From NCBI GenBank assembly GCA_027028505.1, contig JALVJE010000236.1, positions 1-52,373 on the forward strand: DNA of 52,373 nt, read 5' to 3'. This document shows positions 8,388 through 16,861 of the stretch, one piece after another (the first letter of the stretch is position 1; each line of letters starts with the position of its first letter). This DNA comes from Bacteroidales bacterium. GTDB taxonomy: Bacteria > Bacteroidota > Bacteroidia > Bacteroidales > VadinHA17. The notes beneath the pieces were generated by a model, which saw only the letters and a program-made list of their open reading frames with translations, was not told the DNA's origin and made no database searches. Both the position numbers and the translations under genes were made by a program.

Positions 8388-9590
8388 TTGTCTTTGATGA
8401 AAAGAGCGAAAATAGGCGGCCTGTTACTTATACTCCTTGCGGTTCTTCCCGTATACTCCCAGACGGACACCTCCGGGGTACAGATACAGGATACGGCCCA
8501 TCCCAACCTGCTGCAAAGGATGGCGCTGAAACGTGAAATGAAGATCAGGGAAAGCAAGCTGATGATCACGCCTTTTCTGGCACCCGGCTATACGCCCGAA
8601 CTGGGCCTGACCTTTGCGGCCGGCGGTCTGGTGAGCTTCAAGACCGACAAGAAAGATCCCCTGATGAAAAGGTCTTCCATCCCTGTTTCTATCTCTTATT
8701 CCACCCGGAAAGCCCTGGTGTACAGTACGCAGCTGACCTCTTACTGGTTGCATGACAAGCTGCGTATCAACGGGGATTTCTGGTTGAAGAACATGTCCGA
8801 TAACTACTGGGGCATAGGCTATGAGAAAGCTTCGACGATCCCCAAATCAGACAGCACCACGGCATACCACCGGAAATGGTGGTGGATCAATCCCCGTTTT
8901 CTGTATCAGATCTTTAATGATTTCTTTATAGGGTTGAATGTGGACTATAACTTTACCCAGGGCAAAGATGCTTGTCTCACCGTCGCTGACGACCCCTATT
9001 ATGTGGAATACAATGACAGGCCTCTGAACGGTGGACTGGGGATCATCATAAGGTATGATTCAAGGGATGTGCCGGTAGATGCCCGGAAGGGGTGGTTTTT
9101 TAATTTTACTACCACTGCTTATTCGACGAAACTGGGTGGCGATAATAACTACCAGATCTATCTGGTCGATTACCGGCAGTACAAAACGATCAAACGTGAC
9201 GGCAGCACCCTGGCCTGGCAGCTCAAGGGTCGTTTTGGATCGGGAAGCATCCCCTACGGGGAGATGGCACAACTGGGCACGCCTTTTGACCTGCGGGGAT
9301 ATCTCTGGGGACAATACCGCGACCGCAATATGGCATTTGCCCTTCTGGAATACCGGTACATGTTCTGGAGGAAAAAGAAGGAACGGCTCAGCAAAAGCGG
9401 TTTGGTGGGATGGCTGGGGGCCGGAACGGTCTTTCACGAATGGAGGAAGACGACCAGCCTGAACCGCTGGATGCCTAACGGGGGTATAGGATATCGTCTG
9501 GAGGTGCAACCCCGCATGATGGCCCGTGTCGATCTGGGATTTGGCAGGAATACCAAAGGATTTTATTTTAACTTTTATCAGGCGTTCTGA
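8388..9590 (+). CDS. BamA/TamA (surface antigen D15)-like outer-membrane barrel
   Basis: The protein has up to 400 residues with a signal peptide (LLLILLAVLPVYSQ). The mature part is a beta-barrel of alternating aromatic strands typical of Bacteroidota BamA/TamA-family proteins without clear POTRA domains. Examples are GLGIIIRYDSRDVPVDARKGWFF, the characteristic post-barrel segment FGSGSIPYGEMAQLGTPFDLRGYLWGQYRD, and the final strand FYFNFYQAF with a terminal aromatic residue. The start is ambiguous: TTG at 8388 lies 9 nt after GAGGAG, and ATG at 8397 lies 18 nt after it. A strong terminator follows directly. Function beyond outer-membrane assembly or translocation is unknown. Confidence 0.88.
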   Translation: MSLMKRAKIGGLLLILLAVLPVYSQTDTSGVQIQDTAHPNLLQRMALKREMKIRESKLMITPFLAPGYTPELGLTFAAGGLVSFKTDKKDPLMKRSSIPVSISYSTRKALVYSTQLTSYWLHDKLRINGDFWLKNMSDNYWGIGYEKASTIPKSDSTTAYHRKWWWINPRFLYQIFNDFFIGLNVDYNFTQGKDACLTVADDPYYVEYNDRPLNGGLGIIIRYDSRDVPVDARKGWFFNFTTTAYSTKLGGDNNYQIYLVDYRQYKTIKRDGSTLAWQLKGRFGSGSIPYGEMAQLGTPFDLRGYLWGQYRDRNMAFALLEYRYMFWRKKKERLSKSGLVGWLGAGTVFHEWRKTTSLNRWMPNGGIGYRLEVQPRMMARVDLGFGRNTKGFYFNFYQAF

Positions 9591-9593
9591 TAC

Positions 9594-9623
9594 AAAAAAA
9601 AGACGCCTTCGGGCGTCTTTTTT
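9594..9623. terminator. Bidirectional intrinsic terminator
   Basis: The stem AAAAAAGACGCC, a TTCG tetraloop and GGCGTCTTTTTT form a perfect hairpin with an A-run before it and a T-run after it. It lies between the convergent BamA-like gene (plus) and the peroxiredoxin gene (minus) and can serve both. Confidence 0.95.
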
Positions 9624-9635
9624 AGATGATCATTC

Positions 9636-10274
9636 TTATTTTTCGTGTTTTGCGAGAAACTTCGCGATGCCGTCCTGTGTGGGCTCAATGGCTTCATCAC
9701 CGGGATGCCAGTCGGCCGGACAAACCTCACCGTGCTCTTCATAGAACTGCCAGGCGTCGATGACACGAAGCACTTCGTCAACACTCCGTCCCAGCGGCAT
9801 GTCGTTGACCACCTGGTGGCGGATGATGCCGTCCAGATCGATCAGGAACAAACCCCGGTAGGCCATCGGAGTACCTTCAAAACTGACCTCTCCGTCATCA
9901 TCATATTCATATTCCCCGGCCAGGACATCATAACTCTCCGAGATCACCAGCGACTGGTCGGATATGAGAGGGTACTTCACCCCTTTGATACCTCCGTCAT
10001 GCAACTCGGTCTGTAACCATTTCCAGTGTGAGAACTGTGAATCCACCGAACAGCCTACCACTGCCGTATTCCTTTTCTCAAACTCCGCCATCCGCTCCTG
10101 GAACGCCAGGATCTCAGTGGGACAGACAAAGGTGAAATCGGCCGGGTAAAAGAATAGTATTACATATTTTTTGCCCAGATACTGATCAAGCGAGAAGTTC
10201 TCCACAATATCGCCTCCGTTGATCACTGCCGGAGCAGAGAACGTCGGGGCCTTTTTTCCTACTAATACACCCAT
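9636..10274 (-). CDS. Typical 2-Cys peroxiredoxin (AhpC/TSA family)
   Basis: This is a 212-residue thiol peroxidase that reduces H2O2 and organic peroxides in the cytoplasm. The peroxidatic site is FYPADFTFVCPTE (C51) and the resolving Cys lies in EVCPADW (C185), the arrangement of typical 2-Cys enzymes. The catalytic Thr/Pro (PTE) and the later Arg (GRSVDEVLRVIDA) are present. Length and the ending KFLAKHEK are normal. It stands alone and is separated from its convergent neighbour by a strong hairpin terminator. No AhpF or thioredoxin gene is nearby, so the electron donor is not indicated. Confidence 0.95.
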   Translation of the reverse strand: MGVLVGKKAPTFSAPAVINGGDIVENFSLDQYLGKKYVILFFYPADFTFVCPTEILAFQERMAEFEKRNTAVVGCSVDSQFSHWKWLQTELHDGGIKGVKYPLISDQSLVISESYDVLAGEYEYDDDGEVSFEGTPMAYRGLFLIDLDGIIRHQVVNDMPLGRSVDEVLRVIDAWQFYEEHGEVCPADWHPGDEAIEPTQDGIAKFLAKHEK

Positions 10275-10454
10275 TTTTTTCTGAATTTTTGTTATACTTA
10301 TTTTGACTTATTAAACAGTGGATAAAGATATAAAGTTTTTTTATTCCCGCCATGACCCGTGATCTTTTTATGAAATCCTGAACAAAAGGGGTAGGATCGA
10401 TGATCCCCGTCCGAACGATGAACGACGAATGATTATCGATTAACCGTAAACTAA

Positions 10455-10559
10455 GAACTGTGAACTGTGAACTGTGAACTGTGAACTACGAACTATGAAC
10501 TGTGAACTTTGAACTGTGAACTGTGAACTATGAACTATGAACTACGAACTCTGAACTAT
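10455..10559. repeat. Heptamer tandem array, 15 units of GAACTRT
   Basis: Fifteen uninterrupted 7-nt units (GAACTGT, GAACTAT, GAACTAC, GAACTTT, GAACTCT) fill 105 nt and end 1 nt before the TGA stop codon (complement of 10561-10563) of the minus-strand barrel gene. The invariant core is GAACT; units differ only in the last two positions. The same heptamer sits at the corA stop codon at positions 1-40. The rest of the spacer (10275-10454) has no gene. Confidence 0.95.
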
Positions 10560-10560
10560 T

Positions 10561-12480
10561 TCACCTAAAATCGATAATCTCCGGCTTGTGCGGGCGGAAA
10601 TGGTAAGGGGTATAATTCTTTTCGCCGGAGAGGACGATGGTCTGGTAGTGGGCTTCTTCGGGGAGTACGGGATAATAGGCAAAGCGTATCTGAAAAGTAT
10701 TGAAGATGAGGTTTTCATTCCGGATGCGCAGACCTATCCCCAGTCCGGAGTAGAGCCGGCTGTCGGTGAAGGGTTTTTCAGCCAGGTCCAGGACGCCGAG
10801 ATCGGCAAAGGCAAAAAAGACGAAACGGAACCCGTACAGATAGAAGGGGCTGAAGGCCACGGTCTCTGTTTTGATGGCCAGGCGCCGTATGCCCGTGAGG
10901 CTGTCGCTGCGCAGGCCGCGGATGCCGAATTTGTCGTTCAGCGTCAGCAACTCGTCACTGTACCGGTTGATGCCTGTCGTATATTTTACATTTATAAACT
11001 GCCGGTAATAGAAACGCCCTATGGCGAACAGTGGACTGAAATAGTCGGTATATAGATTGAGCACTCCCTGGGCGATGGTGTTTTTTTCTATGGGATGGAA
11101 CCCGCCGAAGGTCGCCCCCGCATTGATGTAGCCGAGCCGTGGAAAATACTTGCCGGCGGTGATCTCAGCGCCCAGGTAATACCGGTTCATGAACTCGTTC
11201 AGCTCATATCCGCCGGTGATCCCCATAAGGATCCCTTCGGGGATGTCTTCGGTGGTGCCGTAGTTGTAGATCAGGCTGGTCTTGTAATACCGGTCGGCGG
11301 AGACAGAGATCTCTCCCAGGAATAACTGATATTCCTGGTATTTGTAATACTCATCCTCTTCCAGTTCAGGTCGTTTGGAAATATCGTTAAAATGATATCT
11401 TCCGGCGAAAACGATCCTCCTTCTCTTCTCCTTGTCCAGCAGGATCGACCGGGCGTACCAGGTATCATAAGCATTGTAACGGATAGGAACCTCTAAGGTG
11501 TCTCCCATCAGCAGATCCTGGGTGAACATGTACTGTGCATCCAGTCCGCCGGCATTTTTCATGAACTGGCTGAGGAAAGGGCGCTGGAATGAGAGCGTAT
11601 AGTTCTGTGTATTGAATGCACTGAGTACACGTATGTCGCCGCTGATGAAGCTGCCTGCCAGGTTATCGATCCGGTAACGGCCATAGCCTCCGAAAGGGTC
11701 ATGCTCTTTGAAATTGTACAGTATGCCTCCTCGTATCTCATGGCCCAGACCCAGGAAATTCTTGTCCAAGATGGAGATACCGCCGGAATTGAGTCCGTGA
11801 TAATCGAGGGCAGCGCCCAGGGAGAAGACATCGCGTGTCACCACGAGCACATCCACCATATCCCCTTCTACCGGGACCAGCAGGAAACGGGCATCCCGGA
11901 TGTAAGGCAGATGACGCAACAACCGTTCGTTGTCATCCAGCTTCTGTGCCTCTACTTTGTCGCCGGGTTTGAAGAGCAGATTGTGTTGGATCGTTTGCCA
12001 GCGTGTAGTGATATGCAGTTTGTTCAGGAAGTTACTGCTTCCTTTTTTCGGGGGTAACAGGACCGTATCCCGGACGATGACCCCGAAGGGATCCATCCGG
12101 TAGTACCAGATTGTACGGATGATCTTTCCCTGATATTTCATATACTCTGCCAGAGAGGACGACACCTCTGCCCTGTTCTTTCTGCTGGGAACAAAAATCA
12201 GTCGATATAGACGATTGGTCCATTTTTTCCGGGAAGCTTTGGTCTGCAACGAATCATACATCTGTTGCGACCGGTCGTAGTTGCCCTTTATCTTCAGAAC
12301 GGCCATACCCGGCGGGACAATGATGACAGTATCTTTTTCAAAAGCGACCAGCGAATCATTGAAAAGCAACAGGTCGTTTTTTTTTACAAAGATCGTGTCC
12401 TGGGAAGCATAAGCAAAGGTGACACTGAAAAGAAAAACGATCAGCAGGCATATTCTCTTGTATACCGGCATAATATCCAT
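10561..12480 (-). CDS. POTRA plus BamA/TamA-like outer-membrane barrel protein
   Basis: The protein has about 639 residues. The start is placed at the ATG at 12480 (MDIMPVYKR; the ATG at 12471 is equally possible), so the signal peptide KRICLLIVFLFSVTFAYASQ is near the N-terminus and the gene does not overlap its upstream neighbour. A POTRA-like section is visible around residues 150-215 (LLFKPGDKVEAQKLDDNERLLRHLPYIRDARFLLVP, VDVLVVTRD). A long beta-barrel follows with FGIRGLRSDSLTGIRR near the end, which matches the conserved post-POTRA barrel loop. The C-terminus is shorter on barrel signal than canonical BamA, so it is better called BamA/TamA-like. It starts 20 nt after the unknown gene on the same strand and is probably cotranscribed with it. 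Confidence 0.85.
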   Translation of the reverse strand: MDIMPVYKRICLLIVFLFSVTFAYASQDTIFVKKNDLLLFNDSLVAFEKDTVIIVPPGMAVLKIKGNYDRSQQMYDSLQTKASRKKWTNRLYRLIFVPSRKNRAEVSSSLAEYMKYQGKIIRTIWYYRMDPFGVIVRDTVLLPPKKGSSNFLNKLHITTRWQTIQHNLLFKPGDKVEAQKLDDNERLLRHLPYIRDARFLLVPVEGDMVDVLVVTRDVFSLGAALDYHGLNSGGISILDKNFLGLGHEIRGGILYNFKEHDPFGGYGRYRIDNLAGSFISGDIRVLSAFNTQNYTLSFQRPFLSQFMKNAGGLDAQYMFTQDLLMGDTLEVPIRYNAYDTWYARSILLDKEKRRRIVFAGRYHFNDISKRPELEEDEYYKYQEYQLFLGEISVSADRYYKTSLIYNYGTTEDIPEGILMGITGGYELNEFMNRYYLGAEITAGKYFPRLGYINAGATFGGFHPIEKNTIAQGVLNLYTDYFSPLFAIGRFYYRQFINVKYTTGINRYSDELLTLNDKFGIRGLRSDSLTGIRRLAIKTETVAFSPFYLYGFRFVFFAFADLGVLDLAEKPFTDSRLYSGLGIGLRIRNENLIFNTFQIRFAYYPVLPEEAHYQTIVLSGEKNYTPYHFRPHKPEIIDFR

Positions 12481-12499
12481 AAGATGATCCTTCGGGCTT

Positions 12500-13192
12500 C
12501 TATTCTTCCAGAACATCGTCGGAATTGAACTGAAATCCGAGGCGCTTCCCTGTTTGCTGCAGGGAGGTCAGTATCTTGGCCGACATCTGTTCTACGGAAA
12601 TGATCTTGACATTGTCATAGGGCGGGACCAGCAGGTCGAACTGCATGGAATACAGGATGGCCCTTTCCACGATCTCTTTGAGAGATCTTTTGCTCACGGT
12701 CAGCTTGCTGAAGTTCTTGTACTGAAAAGCGGTCTGCCTTTTCCCTTCCACGAAGAAATGGTTCTCTCTGTTGATGAAGATGCGGGCGATGAGGTACCCC
12801 AGGTCCTGGAGACGATTGTACTTGAAAGAGTCGGTCAGGAAATTGTAAATATTGATAATGCCGCAATAAGAGTTCAGCGGATCCTTTTTAACATAGGGAA
12901 CCTCCCAGATCTTGTGCTCCCTGTTGAACTCGAAGATATTGGTATGCATGCTGCATACCAGCGTATCACCCGCCACACGTACCTGGGCGGCAAATTTTCC
13001 GTAATCCTTGAACTCGGGAACGATCCGGGGGTCCGGGTCCTGCATTTGCCCGGCCAGATCATGGACCAGCTCTTTCATAGAATCCTTGAGCAGGTTAAAG
13101 GCACCGGTGGTATGGTCATAGATGACCTGTTTCAGGGCGGCTTTGGTGGTCAGGATCCCGAGGATCTCCTCCTGGCTGTTGTTCTTCTTCAC
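12500..13192 (-). CDS. Conserved Bacteroidota protein of unknown function
   Basis: The protein has 230 residues, is soluble and has no signal peptide. I do not recognise a named family. Visible features: a helical N-terminus (EEILGILTTKAALKQVIYDHTTGAFNLLKDSMKEL), a central beta-rich part (VRVAGDTLVCSMHTNIFEF, CGIINIYNFLTDSFKYNR, GYLIARIFINRENHFFVEGKRQ), and a C-terminal helical part (VERAILYSMQFDLLVPPYDNVKIISVEQMSAKILTSLQ). It is intact, uses codons like its neighbours, and is followed 20 nt later by the POTRA/barrel gene, so they likely form a transcription unit. A cytoplasmic role tied to envelope biogenesis is possible but unsupported beyond context. Confidence 0.8.
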   Translation of the reverse strand: MKKNNSQEEILGILTTKAALKQVIYDHTTGAFNLLKDSMKELVHDLAGQMQDPDPRIVPEFKDYGKFAAQVRVAGDTLVCSMHTNIFEFNREHKIWEVPYVKKDPLNSYCGIINIYNFLTDSFKYNRLQDLGYLIARIFINRENHFFVEGKRQTAFQYKNFSKLTVSKRSLKEIVERAILYSMQFDLLVPPYDNVKIISVEQMSAKILTSLQQTGKRLGFQFNSDDVLEE

Positions 13193-13267
13193 GGGTAAAG
13201 CTTTAAGGTTCTTTCAGACCCTTAAAGATAAGGTATAATTTTGTTAATGGGATATCAGGACGGGAAA

Positions 13268-13343
13268 ATGGTTTGAGGTTTGAGGTTTGATGCGCCTGCG
13301 GCGCGTTTGAGGTTCATCGATCATCAATCGAACTTCATCCTTC
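13268..13343. repeat. Short-period degenerate repeat (TTTGAGG)n plus small palindrome
   Basis: The array is TTTGAGG/TTCATCG-type units with an embedded palindrome TGCGCCTGCGGCGCG. It runs to the TGA stop codon (complement of 13344-13346) of proS. It is weaker than the GAACTRT arrays but has the same position relative to the gene end. Confidence 0.55.
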
Positions 13344-14816
13344 TCAATACGCTCTCGCAAAGACCACCCGTCGGGGGGAGGGTTTGCCCGTGACGATACA
13401 TTTGCCCGGTTCCGGATCGCCTTCTGTGGGGATGATGCGTATGGTCGCTTTGGTCTCTTCCTTGATCTTCAGCTCCGTTTCGGTGGTGCCGTCCCAGTGG
13501 GCCAGCACAAACCCGCCTTTTTCGATGGCTTCTTTGAAGGCTTCGTAACTATCCACAGTATGTATGCCGGCATCCCGGAAGCGGAGGGCTTTCCGGTAGA
13601 TCTGTTGCTGTATCTCCTCCAGCAGGGGAGGGATCTTTTCCGCCAGGCCTTCCAGGGGAAGGGTGTTCTTCTCCAGCGTATCGCGGCGGGCCACCTCGGC
13701 CGTGCCCTGGGCCAGGTCGCGTGGTCCTATGGCGATGCGCACAGGAACGCCTTTCATCTCATATTCGGCGAATTTCCATCCCGGCTTGTGGGTGTCCCGG
13801 TCATCATATTTCACAGTGATGCCTGCTTTTTTCAGTTTGCTCATCAGCTCTTCCGCTATATTACTGATCTGATCGAGTTCTTCTTTCTTCTTGTAGATCG
13901 GTACGATGATCACCTGGAGCGGTGCCAGTTTCGGAGGCAACACCAGTCCGTTGTCGTCGGAGTGGGCCATGATCAGAGCGCCCATAAGACGGGTGGAGAC
14001 ACCCCAGGAGGTAGCCCACACATATTCCAGCTTGCCCGAGCGGTCCAGGAATTTTACATCAAAAGCTTTTGCGAAGTTCTGTCCCAGGAAGTGCGAGGTG
14101 CCTGCCTGCAGGGCTTTCCCGTCCTGCATGAGGGCTTCGATGGCATAGGTCTCCACGGCGCCGGCGAAGCGTTCGTTCTCCGATTTGACCCCTTTCAGCA
14201 CAGGCATGGCCATATAATTCTCGGCAAAATCGGCGTACAGGTTGATGATCTTTTCCGTCTCTTCCACCGCCTCCTCACGGGTGGCATGGGCGGTATGCCC
14301 CTCCTGCCACAGGAACTCGGCCGTGCGCAGGAACAGACGGGTGCGCATCTCCCAACGCACCACATTGGCCCATTGGTTGATCAGCAGCGGCAGATCACGG
14401 TACGACTGTATCCAGCCCTTATAAGTGTTCCAGATGATCGTCTCTGAGGTGGGACGTACGATCAGCTCTTCTTCCAGTTTGGCATCCTCGTCCACCACCA
14501 CCCCCTTGCCGTTGGGGTCGTTCTTCAGCCTGTAATGGGTGACCACTGCACATTCCTTGGCAAAACCTTCCACATGCGCCGCCTCCCTGCTGAAAAAGGA
14601 TTTGGGGATGAACAGCGGGAAATAGGCGTTGGAGTGACCGGTCTCCTTGAACATCCTGTCGAGCTGTGCCTGCATCTTTTCCCAGATCGCATAGCCGTAC
14701 GGCTTGATGACCATGCATCCTCTTACGGCGGAGTTCTCGGCCAGATCTGCCTTGACTACCAGGTTGTTATACCATTGAGAATAATCTTCCGAACGGGGCG
14801 TGATCTCTTTTGCCAT
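13344..14816 (-). CDS. proS: Prolyl-tRNA synthetase, eukaryote/archaeal-like type
   Basis: This is a 490-residue class II aminoacyl-tRNA synthetase that charges tRNA-Pro. The start is set at the ATG at 14816 ([16 protein letters not shown]), the usual N-terminus of this type; the longer frame adds 15 unrelated codons. Class II motifs are visible: motif 1 region [17 protein letters not shown], motif 2 [28 protein letters not shown], and motif 3 near [17 protein letters not shown]. An anticodon-binding domain ([36 protein letters not shown]) and a C-terminal zinc-binding-like domain ending in RAY follow. The absence of the long editing insertion and the terminal Tyr identify the ProS type found in eukaryotes, archaea and most Bacteroidota. 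Confidence 0.97.
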   Translation of the reverse strand: MAKEITPRSEDYSQWYNNLVVKADLAENSAVRGCMVIKPYGYAIWEKMQAQLDRMFKETGHSNAYFPLFIPKSFFSREAAHVEGFAKECAVVTHYRLKNDPNGKGVVVDEDAKLEEELIVRPTSETIIWNTYKGWIQSYRDLPLLINQWANVVRWEMRTRLFLRTAEFLWQEGHTAHATREEAVEETEKIINLYADFAENYMAMPVLKGVKSENERFAGAVETYAIEALMQDGKALQAGTSHFLGQNFAKAFDVKFLDRSGKLEYVWATSWGVSTRLMGALIMAHSDDNGLVLPPKLAPLQVIIVPIYKKKEELDQISNIAEELMSKLKKAGITVKYDDRDTHKPGWKFAEYEMKGVPVRIAIGPRDLAQGTAEVARRDTLEKNTLPLEGLAEKIPPLLEEIQQQIYRKALRFRDAGIHTVDSYEAFKEAIEKGGFVLAHWDGTTETELKIKEETKATIRIIPTEGDPEPGKCIVTGKPSPRRVVFARAY

Positions 14817-14902
14817 GATGTTTGGTATAGTATTTGAACTTAATGCATAAAAGAAGTGCAAAGAAAAAAATTATCCACGACAAATAAAAACGGGAGGTCA
14901 TC

Positions 14903-16204
14903 ATGAAAACAAAAAACACATATCACAAAGCAGCTCTTCTTGCAGCATCCCTTCTCATGCTCCTCATTCTGTCACCAACTGTTCCTGCGGCGGCCTCTCC
15001 CCCCGGAGGAACCGGTTACTTTCATGCTTCTTTTCATGCCGGCGTTTCATTCCATGTGCCGGTAGTATCTTATGCCACCCGCATTCATATGTTCGCTTAC
15101 CCATCGGTAAACTTGGGATATATCTCCGACTATGATCCTTATTATTACCCGGATTACGGATATCCGTCCTACGGACCTTCGTACGGTGGCGGCGGATATT
15201 ATTACAGCGGTGGTTACGGGACATTCTCCGTATCCTTCTCTTTCGGGTATCCTGCCTGGTATCCCGCCTGGTATCCGGTTTACTATCCGGTCGTTTATCC
15301 GGTATATTATCAGCCGGTATGGTATTCCTACTATTACTATCCGGTGAGATATTCCTATCCGCGGCCCTATTGCTATCCATACCGTTATCCCTATCACTAC
15401 CATTATCCTCCGGCCCATATCTGGTCGGATGGGAGAGGGGGTGATCCCAATGGATATGCCGGGAACGGTGGTGGCGGTCATCACAACAACGGTGGACACC
15501 ACGGATCTGATCGCAGCGGACACAATGGATACAACGGAACTTATCATCATAACCGGGACGGCCGTGTGGAACCTGGTACGAACGGTCGCGGAGGTCATCA
15601 GGGCCATGGCCACGGCGAAGGACATCCTGCCAACAGGGGATCCCACAGCAGATTGCAACAGAGCGGTTCCGCCACGGCCGGGACATCCGTCTACAGACCG
15701 AAGGAATACGCTGTCAGGCGTTCGGCCGGGAGCAGCCGGAATGTGTCGGGAAGAACCACCTGGGGAAGCCGGGAGACAGCCCACAGGACCGTGAACTATA
15801 ACCGCAGTACCAGGGTGTCCGGGACAGCCCGGAACCAAACGGGAAAAGTTTACCGGTACGGATCGCCGGCAACCTCTTCGCCGCGCAGGAGTTCGGCGCA
15901 GACGCACAGGCCGGCAACGGTGCAGACCTACAGGTATCACGGACGTTCTCCGGTGGCACGGAAAGCAACCACAGGCGTGACCAACAGGCGTATTGCCACA
16001 CCGGTACACAGGAGCAATCCACCCGCACAGTACCGCAGTACAAGTGTACGGAATACCGCCCATACCTCTACAGCCCCTGCGGTGAGAAGAAGGACCGGAA
16101 CGCCGTCCCACACGCTTCACGCTACTGCACGGACAACGCATTCGGGGTCTTCAGCTTCACACAGGTCTTCACCGGCCCGCAGCTCATCACCCCGGAGAAG
16201 ATAA
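14903..16204 (+). CDS. Secreted Tyr/Pro/Gly-rich low-complexity surface protein
   Basis: The protein has 433 residues with a clear signal peptide (ALLAASLLMLLILSPTVPAAAS). After a short segment (SYATRIHMFAYPSVNLGY) it becomes extremely Tyr/Pro/Gly-rich (YPSYGPSYGGGGYYY, YPAWYPAWYPVYYPVVYP), then Gly/His-rich, and ends in a basic Ser/Thr/Arg-rich tail. I see no enzymatic motif. The same order (SYASRINHFYYPSVGFGY, Tyr/Pro/Gly block, Thr/Arg/Ser tail) occurs in the lipoprotein at 17033-18430, so the two are paralogues. GGGAGG precedes the ATG with normal spacing, and a terminator follows. A structural or adhesive extracellular role is inference from composition. Confidence 0.82.
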   Translation: MKTKNTYHKAALLAASLLMLLILSPTVPAAASPPGGTGYFHASFHAGVSFHVPVVSYATRIHMFAYPSVNLGYISDYDPYYYPDYGYPSYGPSYGGGGYYYSGGYGTFSVSFSFGYPAWYPAWYPVYYPVVYPVYYQPVWYSYYYYPVRYSYPRPYCYPYRYPYHYHYPPAHIWSDGRGGDPNGYAGNGGGGHHNNGGHHGSDRSGHNGYNGTYHHNRDGRVEPGTNGRGGHQGHGHGEGHPANRGSHSRLQQSGSATAGTSVYRPKEYAVRRSAGSSRNVSGRTTWGSRETAHRTVNYNRSTRVSGTARNQTGKVYRYGSPATSSPRRSSAQTHRPATVQTYRYHGRSPVARKATTGVTNRRIATPVHRSNPPAQYRSTSVRNTAHTSTAPAVRRRTGTPSHTLHATARTTHSGSSASHRSSPARSSSPRRR

Positions 16205-16232
16205 CCTTCCGGACTACCGGAAAGAATGAAAG

Positions 16233-16260
16233 AGAGAGGAAGATTCCTCTCTTTTTTTTT
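16233..16260 (+). terminator. Intrinsic terminator after the Tyr-rich protein gene
   Basis: The stem AGAGAGGA, loop AGAT and TCCTCTCT are followed by a run of at least eight T. It lies 28 nt after the stop codon. Confidence 0.88.
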
Positions 16261-16290
16261 GAGTACAAATTGGATTAAAGGATGGTAAAA

Positions 16291-16333
16291 TGCCTGCCTG
16301 CCCTGCCTACCGGCAGGCAGGCGGTAGGCAGGG
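16291..16333. repeat. CCTGCC-type palindrome
   Basis: A 12-bp perfect stem (CCCTGCCTACCG at 16301-16312, CGGTAGGCAGGG at 16322-16333) encloses the loop GCAGGCAGG, which can alternatively pair with the preceding TGCCTGCCTG. Smaller relatives occur at 26396-26414 and 38734-38752. Confidence 0.85.
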
Positions 16334-16412
16334 AATAATGGGAGTAGTGAAGAAGGGTGAATTTTGATTTTTGATTGCTGAATTCTGAATGGGGTTCACG
16401 CAATGAACGCAA

Positions 16413-16608
16413 TCCTTCGATACGCCTTCGGCTACTCAGGAACCTCCTTCGGTACGCCTGGCGGCTACTCAGGAACCATCCTTCGGTACGCCTGGCGGCT
16501 ACTCAGGAACCTCCTTCGATACGCCTTCGGCTACTCAGGAACCTCCTTCGGTACGCCTGGCGGCTACTCAGGAACCTCCTTCGATACGCCTTCGGCTACT
16601 CAGGAACC
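16413..16608. repeat. Six-unit tandem repeat of 32/33 bp in two variants
   Basis: Units begin TCCTTCG and end GGCTACTCAGGAACC. Variant A (32 bp) has GATACGCCTTC in the middle and variant B (33 bp) has GGTACGCCTGGC. The order is A (16413-16444), B, B (after one extra A), A, B, A (16577-16608). Units are joined directly without unique spacers. One inverted copy of variant A with a single mismatch lies at 28052-28083. Confidence 0.95.
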
Positions 16609-16638
16609 AGTGATAAGTAATGAGTTGACGATCAATGA

Positions 16639-16800
16639 CGTCCCGACGCAGTCGGGGCTAATTTCGCGAGCGAAGCGAGCTAATTACAACCTAATTTCAT
16701 CCCGATGCAGTCGGGGTTAATTTCGTGAGGGCGCAGCCCGAACTAATTTCACGAGCGTTAGCGAGCTAGTTTCTACTTAATTTCTACCTGATTTCAGCTA
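16639..16800 (-). repeat. Geneless AAATTA/hairpin array related to the hut-operon arrays
   Basis: Read on the minus strand, variable GC-rich cores (for example CCCCGACTGCGTCGGGACG, TTCGGGCTGCGCCCTCACG, CTCGCTTCGCTCGCG) are each joined to GAAATTAG, and the upstream part has GTAGAAATTAAGTAGAAA. A 27-nt stretch at 16639-16665 is the exact reverse complement of 41583-41609. No four-helix-bundle gene or recognisable remnant is next to this copy. Confidence 0.85.
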
Positions 16801-16828
16801 CGAAGTGAGCTGATTTATAAAAAATGTA

Positions 16829-16861
16829 TTTGTCATTATTAGAAAAGTTTTTATACATTTA
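16829..16861 (+). promoter_or_regulatory. Candidate promoter of the Tyr-rich lipoprotein gene
   Basis: TTTG at 16829-16832 and TACATTTA at 16854-16861, separated by 21 nt, resemble the Bacteroidota -33/-7 pair (TTTG and TAnnTTTG, one mismatch). Transcription would begin just beyond the AAATTA array and give a leader of about 165 nt. Confidence 0.4.

Noticed and set aside
8388-8396. TTG as the certain start of the BamA-like gene
   Set aside because: The GAGGAG spacing favours TTG, but ATG at 8397 gives an equally good signal peptide and Bacteroidota depend little on Shine-Dalgarno pairing; left as ambiguous.
16413-16608. Possible CRISPR array
   Set aside because: Units abut directly with no unique spacers, there are two unit variants, and no cas genes are present.
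16375-16720. Open frames of 81 and 105 codons across the tandem repeat (repeating LLRYA, GYSGTS)
   Set aside because: They are translations of the 32/33-bp repeat, shift frame between unit variants, and have no start signal or family resemblance.
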